Source: Lomentospora prolificans
Taxonomy: Eukaryota; Ascomycota; Sordariomycetes; Microascales; Microascaceae
Assembly: GCA_029532625.1 (NCBI GenBank)
Contig: JARFXM010000010.1
Span: forward strand, 2,046,001-2,110,000
DNA: 64,000 bases
Reading direction: 5' to 3'
Part shown: positions 57,239 to 64,000 of the stretch, piece by piece
How the letters are laid out: each line of letters starts with the position of its first letter
How positions within the stretch are numbered: position 1 is the stretch's first letter
Translations under genes and position numbers: made by a program
The notes under the pieces: generated by a model
The model's input: only the letters and a program-made list of their open reading frames with translations
Told to the model about the DNA's origin: nothing
Databases searched by the model: none

Positions 57239-58556
57239 TCAACCATCCCGCCTCACCTCCCAGAGAATATACTGGCCGCCTGAATTTGGAGGTCGGAAGA
57301 AGGTACACTCGGCATTTTCGCTAGTCATGCTGCCTTTGGAGAAGGTTGTGGTGCTAAACGCGAGCCATGACTTGAACGAGACCTCCCGCAGGATCTCAGC
57401 CAGCGCTGTGCGCGCCCATGTCGACGGCATGAATCCTTGCCAAGTTACCCGGCGCAGCTTGCAGGTCTGAGGTCCCTCAGGACACCTCGGTATTTGGTAT
57501 CTGGACAGGTACGGGTCAATGCCGTCGTCAAACTCGACACGAGGGCTGTCAAGACGAATCAAAGAAAGCCACTCGTAAAAGTCGGCGGCGGTTTCCTCGA
57601 ATTCAATCTTGTCGCACCCCGCGAGGTCTTTGAGCAGTCCATCAAATGATGGCGAGCTGGTTAGTAATGTTGAAGAAGAAGTAGGTTGGACGGCAACTTT
57701 TGTTGGAGAGTACTCTTTAACATAGTTGGAGTTCATCTCTGCACATCGGCGATTAGTGTATACCTACATAGAATCTAGAAAGGGGTTTCGCGGCCTACCT
57801 TTAGACTTTGATGTTGTACACAACCAGGTGATAGGTTCACTGAAGGCGTTTTTGCAGGCGTAAATGAGCCTGTCGAATCCCTTCTTGCCGTGGAGCATGG
57901 AAGGGGCGAGTAAATCGTATTGTACAACTACAAATCTTGGCTTTAGCATTTGCAAAATGGAGAATGGAGTATAGGCTTACCCCAACGAGGCTTTCCACCG
58001 CGCTTGCCTTTGACTCCGTGAGGTTCCCCTACAAGGCCGGCCCTCTCGTATGTCTCTCTATCGAGATACATGGTGAGTTTTCCTAGGAGCGTGTCAGAGC
58101 TGGTCCTGGACTGGTATGACTTTGAACTCACCGTCTCGGATGGTAAAGAGGTTATCAACGGGCTCCTGGCCCTTTGATAGCATCAGCGCATCCCCTGCAC
58201 CGCTACATCAGTATTTGCTGCACCTGGCTAGAGGGGTTTCCTCTCGTACCATTCTTGAGATAATCTAGTAAAAAGGCACCATCGAGAAGCTTGACCAGCG
58301 GCGCCGTAATTTTGAAGAATGGCGGAGGCGCCAGTTTCCCGAGCACCTCCTTCTCCAGAGTTTCGTAACTCTCCTCCGGCACTATCAAGTCAATCCTATG
58401 GATAAAATCCTGTGCCAGAATAGGGGCCCAGGGTTTGCCCTTTGCAGGTTGGGGCGTGTCATCAGAGGTGGTGCCGGGCTGGATGTAGGGCATCTGGCCG
58501 TACGTGACGAAACATTTTGCGGATTGGTAGACGGAGGGCGTGGGGAAGGAGAACAT
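57239..58556 (-). CDS. RPP40: Ribonuclease P/MRP subunit of the Rpp40 family
   Basis: Protein subunit expected to act in RNase P (tRNA 5' processing) and/or RNase MRP (rRNA processing) in the nucleus. Five exons give 366 aa: 58556-58250, 58194-58132, 58082-57981, 57927-57799 and 57738-57239. All introns are short (49-60 bp) and GT-AG; exon 1 to exon 2 needs the GGTGCAG acceptor, because the TAG nearer the branch would break the frame. Recognisable family stretches: KCFVTYGQMPYIQP, PPPFFKITAPLVKLLDGAFL, DGKLTMYLDRETYERAGLVG, WVVQYDLLAPSMLHGKKGFD and, near the end, WQGFMPSTWARTALAEILRE. Recognition is from memory of the Rpp40 Pfam family, so slightly less certain than for the other housekeeping genes. 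It is divergent from TRM11. Confidence 0.85.
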
Positions 58557-58934
58557 TGTCGGAATTGGAGGCTAGAGAGTCTCAAGTAGAGACAAATAAA
58601 GCACGGTAGTTCCCGTTAGATGCTGGATCCTGATCTTGGTGGTGCAGCTTGTGAGGTTGATTTCTAGCGGTGGGTTTTCGGGTTCGGTGAGAAGCGAGAG
58701 TAAAAAATTCAATGCTAAAATTGTTTAGAGATTTGAACTTGCGCGGATGACCTTGAAAATACCTTCTTTTACAACACCACCACGACGCCACAAGAATCTA
58801 CATTTCATCTTACCAGAGTGGAAAAGACAATTTCACAATATATCTCTAGAAAAAAGAGGGAATCTGGGATCCGTCGACTGAGAAAGAGTAACAAGCCGCC
58901 TTGCTCCCCGTCCAACCCCGCCATAGCCGGAGCC
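58557..58934. other. Shared divergent promoter of RPP40 and TRM11
   Basis: Only 378 bp separate the start codons of two tRNA-maturation genes transcribed away from each other. I see no RNA gene in it. Confidence 0.7.
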
Positions 58935-60550
58935 ATGGATTTCATCGTCAGATTTACACAGTCGCACGAGACCTTTCGCATACCAGAAATAGAAGCGCTG
59001 GCGATAGTGGAAGGTGTCGATCTAAAAGTTAAAGAGTACCGACCAGAGGTATCGCGAGCCCCCTCCCAATGTCTCCTGCGCTTCGTAGAGCTTCAAATGG
59101 TCACCTTGCCATGAGCCCCTCCGTGAACTGAACCCCCTCCAGGCATTTTCTCACATGCGGCCACTCACAAGGGTGCCGATTCCAATCTTCTCTAACACTC
59201 CTCACAGTCACCCTACTGCATCGTCACCCTCCCTTCAGAAGACGCAGCGAAGCGCCTCGTGCAGCGCTCTATCCTCGTCCAAGCCATCTACGAGCACTGG
59301 GCCGACTCGACGACCCTCTCCAACCTGCAGGATCAGATCAAGCGCGATGAGAAGTACCTGCGCCCCCGGTACCAAACCTGCTCCTTCAAGTTCAACTTCG
59401 ATTCCTTCCAGGGCACCCGCCAACATGACGCCAAGGTCACCATCATCAACTCCTTCGCCTTCCTCGCCTTCAAGGGCCCCATCGACCTTAAGAACCCGGA
59501 CGAGGAGTTCGCCGTTTTGGAGGAGTGGCAGAGTAAGAGCACGGTACTGGGCATCGCGGAGCCGGCGAGGCTGTACTTTGGCAGGGTCGTCGGTGTGGGC
59601 GCGAGGGATCTGGCGACCGTGTATACCCTGAAGAAGAGAGGGTACATCAGTACGACGTCTATGGATTCCGAGTTGGCGCTCGTCACGGCGAATATCGCTC
59701 TTGCTGCGCCGGGAAAGCTGTTTTACGACCCGTTTGTCGGGACGGGGAGCTTCCCCGTTGCGTGCTCACATTTCGGCGCGTTGTCTTTCGGGAGTGATAT
59801 CGATGGCCGCGCGATTCGCGGACAGGGTAACAAGAAGAGCGTCAAGGGGAACTTTGAACAGTATGGGATCAAGTATCTGCTCGGAGGGATGTTTGTCGCT
59901 GATTTGACCAACACTCCGATCCGGATATCGCGAGATCGCCGTATTTTTGATGGAATCGTGTGTGATCCACCGTACGGCGTGAGGGAAGGACTAAAAGTGT
60001 TAGGGTGCAGAGATCCGGAGAAGATGCCCTGGTCCATTGAGGCCGGCAAAGAGAGGTCACAGTAAGCTCTGATTCCGTCTGTATTCGTCTTTTTCTCATC
60101 TAACAGGCCCAAGCCTACCGGACTATATTCCCCCAAAGAAACCATACAGTTTCCTCGCCATGCTTGACGACATCCTCGCCTTCTCCGCAGCAACGATCGT
60201 TGATAACGGCCGACTCGCCTTTTGGATGCCTACGGCTAACGATGAAGCCGAAGAGATCAAGGTACCCTCACACCCTTGCCTCGAGGTCGTCGCCGTTAGC
60301 AGCCAAGAGTTCAACAAGTGTACGTATCCCGTGACTCCCCTTCAGTGCTTGCATCATGGTTCCTTACCACCGTCTCCCAAACATAGGGTCAAGGAAACTG
60401 ATCGCCTACCGCCGAATCCCGGACTCCGAGGTGAGCCAGGAGGCCCTAGAGGCCTACACTAATCGCCAGATCCAAAAGGGTGAAGGTACGACGGCCAACG
60501 AGCTGAACCCCTTCCGTCGTATGTACTTTACGAGATTCGAATCACAATGA
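58935..60550 (+). CDS. TRM11: tRNA (guanine-10-N2) methyltransferase catalytic subunit
   Basis: Forms m2G10 in tRNAs with the partner Trm112. Four exons (58935-59048, 59208-60061, 60114-60319, 60387-60550) give 445 aa. The N-terminus MDFIVRFTQSHETFRIPEIE leads into a THUMP-type domain. The AdoMet motif DPFVGTG is at 212-218 and the catalytic DPPYG at about 291-295, followed by IPPKKPYSFLAMLDDILAFS and FWMPTANDE. Introns 1 and 3 are GT-AG with good branch sites. Intron 2 (60062-60113) needs an AAG acceptor: using the CAG five bases earlier gives a frame that soon stops, whereas AAG restores ..RSHLPDYIPPKKPYS. The C-terminus ..RRMYFTRFESQ is normal for the family. Confidence 0.93.
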
Positions 60551-61252
60551 AGAGACACAATGCATGAGTATGAATCAAACACCGCCTTGAGCAGCGTGTA
60601 GTGTTATTTTCAAACGGGACCCAATCTTATCCACGGCCCGACCGGTCCATGGAATTGGATCCTTCTGAATCTCCGATATATCGTACCCTGTTCCAAAACG
60701 AGCCCAAACGCTCACGTAGGTCACCCCCATATGCTATGAAAACAATAATTACGCAAGAAAAATTGCAAGAAGAAACAATACCAAACGTACGAAGACGAGG
60801 GAGTAAAGAGGTATGCGTTTTCCTCTTGCCCTATATGCAATTCATGGTGCTCCGCGTCGAGAGCCTTTTCCCTGACCGCTCCTATTTAAGGCCATTCTGG
60901 GAAAGAAACAATGATAAGTTGAAAAGTTGGCTGAGGAAAAAAAATGTGCAAAATGGACTTCGCTGTTATTCCATGTCGTGAGCGTCATCCGGACCCATAT
61001 TCCCAATTCCCTTTGTACCAAGTTTTAGTATACCGATTCGGGTTCTTCCCCCGAATCCTCTCGAGAGACTCGCCACAGCCAATCCCCTTTCTCTCATTCC
61101 GCCGCTAGTCGAGCTGCTTTCTAGGCCTCTTTGAAAACCATTACACCTACGCTCAGTTTTTCTCCACAACCAAAAGGAACAGGTGTGTATATAAGAACAC
61201 TGCGCCAAAGGTTGGGGGTGAAAAGAAAAGAAAATCAACTGTTATCTGGGTA
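60551..61252. other. Intergenic, convergent 3' ends
   Basis: 702 bp between convergent TRM11 (+) and GID4 (-). A/T-rich; no gene or RNA seen. Confidence 0.6.
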
Positions 61253-62626
61253 TCATCGGAATTCCAGGGCGCAGAAGCATCCCCTGTCTTCCACATGCTT
61301 GAGCTCAAGTTGCTGAAATCTACAGAATGGAAGAGTCATGTTAGCGAGTGCGCGAAGGATTGAAGTAAGGAAACGAGGGCAATATGGCTACCTTTCACTC
61401 TTTGAGTGGAAATAAATACCGCTCACTTCGCCTTTGATCTGGTTGAAGCAAATATAGTAGAAGCCTTCAAAGCTAGCGCCGCGGATGGTGGTGACACGAT
61501 GATCAGGAACTAGGAAATGTTCCTTCCACCTCATAAAGATATTTTCCTGTTGAGCAACGTCGCGGATAAAGACAGGACCCTTACGCGCCTGGCGTTGGTA
61601 CGGACGGAACGCACTGAACTTGGCCCAATGGCTCAAGTCGACCTTCTCATTGGCACCCCAGCTCTCGTGATTCGTGATGAAGTTGTATTTTGTTCCAATA
61701 ATCTCGCCCTCGAAGTATGTGGTTAGGGTTGGGTGGTCTTCGGTAAGGTCTATGTAACACGGTGAGTCAGTCACTTGAATTGACTTGGGAAAGCAAGGCA
61801 TGGCTTGATAGGGAATGTCGACGATTGAAACCGGAGAAGACGAACCTTGGATGCGTAGGTATCCACAGAGGAAAGATTCTCGGAGATCGACATGCTTGAT
61901 TTCTACCGACACATCATATACCTGTCGCTCTGATTGTTGAGTTCCATGGAACCTAGTCCCCGGCCGAAGGAACGATGACGGGGACGTCGTGATGGCCTAC
62001 GTAGACAGATGTCAGTAAACCGACGAGGAGCTGTACTAATCAAGGCGGCCGAACCGTACCCTCAAATTGGAGTAATCGGAGCCCATAGACGTCGCCGAGT
62101 TTTCCTCGGCACGCGCAGCCACTTCCCTAAAGTCGAGGCTCCGATCTGATTCCGTCATGAGCGATGATCGGCCCTGCTCGAGGCTTGTGGGAGGTCGGGC
62201 GTAAAACTCGGACCGTGCGGTATCTCCTCCGCCGTCGGTATACTTTACCGAGTCCATGGCATTATCGGTGCCTGACGTGTGTGAGGTAGTGGGAGTGGAG
62301 GACTCCTGAACCGGCTGGGGACCAGGGGATAGGGTGGCAGATCTCGAGGTGGCAGGGGATGTCGAGTCGTCGCGGGCGGCAATTGCTGCGACTACACTAG
62401 GAGGCATGGGTGCGACTAAAGGAGGAACGGCAGCTGTCGATGGAGGACGATCGGTGTCGAGGTCGTTTCCATCTCGAGAGTCGTTATGGGCGGCTGTCGA
62501 GGCATGCGACTGCGAGTCGCGCCAAGACGGTGAGGTTGGAGACCAGGTGGCAACCGTCGTGGGCTCCTCTGGACATGTCGAGTGGTTCTGGGAGAGAGGA
62601 GGGGATTGGGGCGCTGTGTTGGGCAT
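61253..62626 (-). CDS. GID4: GID E3 ligase substrate receptor Gid4 (Vid24)
   Basis: Pro/N-degron receptor of the GID/CTLH ubiquitin ligase, which in yeast degrades gluconeogenic enzymes on return to glucose. Four exons (62626-62060, 61996-61846, 61749-61392, 61319-61253) give 380 aa. The first about 190 residues are Ser/Thr/Pro-rich and look disordered. The beta-barrel begins after TRFHGTQQSERQVYDVSVEI and shows CGYLRIQ-DLTEDHPTLTTYFEGEI, FRPYQRQARKGPVFIRDV, FMRWKEHFLVPDHRV and GASFEGFYYICFN. The last exon encodes FQQLELKHVEDRGCFCALEF. Intron 2 (61750-61845, 96 bp) is in frame with no stop. The frame is open for 120 more codons upstream of this ATG but has no ATG of its own, so an extra 5' exon is possible. 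Confidence 0.92.
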
Positions 62627-64000
62627 ATTGTGTGGACGGGAGGGTTTGAGAGAGGAGAAAGATGGCGATTGGGTTCCTGGTCTGCGAGATGCCCCTTCGG
62701 ATGTTTGCCGCTGGCGAGGTTGAACAAACCGGGCCGTCGGGCACAGTTGTCGTGAGGAAGCAAGTGGAGCAAAGCCGGGGAGATAGAGGGGCGTGTAGCA
62801 CGAGTGGGGAGTGGATGGTGGGGATTCTGGGGGAAAGGAAAGCGGATTTGGCTCGGGGGACGGTGACGGTCCAGAGCGAGGCGTAGTCACCTCTAGGACA
62901 TAGGGAGGGGTGGCTAAGAGTCGGAAAGAAGGCCCATTTGGGTGCTCTGGTGATGGATGAAGGACGGGCCGACGAAGTAAAGACGACAACGTGATAAGGG
63001 TCCCTTTGGGCGAATGGGTTCAAGGTGAAAAAGGTTGGACCCCCTGGCAGTTTACTGAGAAGCGGTCGGCAGCAGCTGGGGGCGAATCGCGGATTGGGCT
63101 ATGATGCAGGGCTGGGAGAAAGGAAGTCGCTGGGGACACACACAGAGACGCAGTGTGGGCATACTGTAAAGTCCTGACAGTGGAGGCCAGCACTGCTGCC
63201 CGCTGTAGAATACTCCATAGGAACACTTGTATACTGCAAGGAACTTGAGTGTCAAAACACAATCTTGAACACTGTATAAAGCTGTGTTCGTCCCCAGAAA
63301 AACTCTGCATATGTGCGTATTTCGCACTGTAGTTCTACAGCGGGTACTTGATCGAATTGGGCAAAGGCGAAAATGACATCAAGGAGAGATCGAACAGTGG
63401 GTGTTGGCGTCGAGGGAATTCTATTCCGGTAACCATTAAATCCTTGTTTCTGCTCTGGCAGCGAACGCGTATTTTCCCTCCACACTCTGTACAAATGGCC
63501 TCGGAGTTCGGAAAACTCGACGCAACAAGGCAGTACGAGTGCTAAGCTACACTCGTATGCTTTATAACCCAAACCATTAACTAGGCTGTGGACCGCTGGC
63601 TAGAGGGCTTCGGCATATGCCATCTTTGAGCTCGGCGCAGGCCACAAAGCAAACATCTGAATGCTAGGCACGTATAAGACGAGATCGATACAGCTAAATG
63701 ATCTAGACGTCTATCAACTAGTTCAGATCTTTGCTCTCACGGCCGCCGAACGATCCAAGTATGCCTCGAATGTCACGGCTTGGGTCTGATGACTACTATC
63801 CACCAACCACCCATTATCGATAAGAATTTGAATAGAAGGTGACGTGGGTGCCCAGCCATTGTATTAGTTACTTGTCACATGAACGAGATTTGTGTTGTCT
63901 ATCGGCCAATCTGCAAGCCAGCAATTGGCTTTTATCGAGCACCAGACTAGTGCCCTCCCCTCTCCTCACGATCTTGCTTGAGAGAAATAATCAACACCAG
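62627..64000. other. Upstream of GID4 to window end
   Basis: The first about 360 bp stay open in the GID4 frame (Pro/Ser-rich if translated) and could be leader or part of a longer N-terminus. From about 63000 to the end I recognise no gene, RNA or repeat. Confidence 0.5.

Overview
This window is nuclear DNA of a filamentous ascomycete (Pezizomycotina, most likely Sordariomycetes). The evidence is the many short introns (about 50-110 bp, GTRNGY...CTAAC...YAG), the C-ending codon preference, the fungus-specific families (ChAPs, UPF0643, Zn2Cys6 factor, PigL_N-like ankyrin protein, tRNA ligase Trl1, Gid4 with a disordered N-terminus) and a dispersed single 5S rRNA gene with a TATA box at -29. 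I see no bacterial features, mobile element or CRISPR array. Nearly every recognisable gene is a single-copy eukaryotic housekeeping gene. I rebuilt the exons by hand and checked that the spliced lengths are multiples of three.

Layout, left to right. 0-10 kb: 3' end of a ChAPs exomer cargo adaptor (+), S-adenosylhomocysteine hydrolase (-), eIF3h (-), a UPF0643 protein (-), and a D-2-hydroxyacid dehydrogenase (-) with a GC-AG intron. 12-15 kb: a Zn2Cys6 transcription factor (-) whose zinc cluster is split by a 1.19-kb intron and which lacks a visible regulatory domain. 15-26 kb: a gene desert of about 11 kb. 26-28.4 kb: a protein with about 16 ankyrin repeats (-). 30-38 kb: MIX23 (+), NatA subunit NAT1 (+), sphingoid-base kinase LCB4 (+). 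38.4-39.4 kb: RRP1 (-). 39.7 kb: a variant 5S rRNA gene (-). 42-51 kb: UBTD-type ubiquitin-like protein (-), Mago nashi (-), beta-COP (+), proteasome ATPase RPT5 (+). 51.6-63 kb: mitochondrial uL10m (-), tRNA ligase TRL1 (-), a small ankyrin protein (+), RNase P subunit RPP40 (-), TRM11 (+), GID4 (-).

The right third is dense, with divergent and convergent gene pairs. It includes three tRNA-maturation genes (TRL1, RPP40, TRM11) within 7.4 kb, two of them sharing a 378-bp divergent promoter. The most striking item is the 5S rRNA gene. It differs from the canonical fungal 5S at many helix positions, yet almost every change is matched by a compensating change on the other strand of the helix. 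Other points worth checking are terminal micro-exons that carry functional motifs (the MGCC lipidation signal of the UBTD-type protein, the gate-opening tail of RPT5), several in-frame stop-free introns, and two splice junctions that only work with unusual acceptors.
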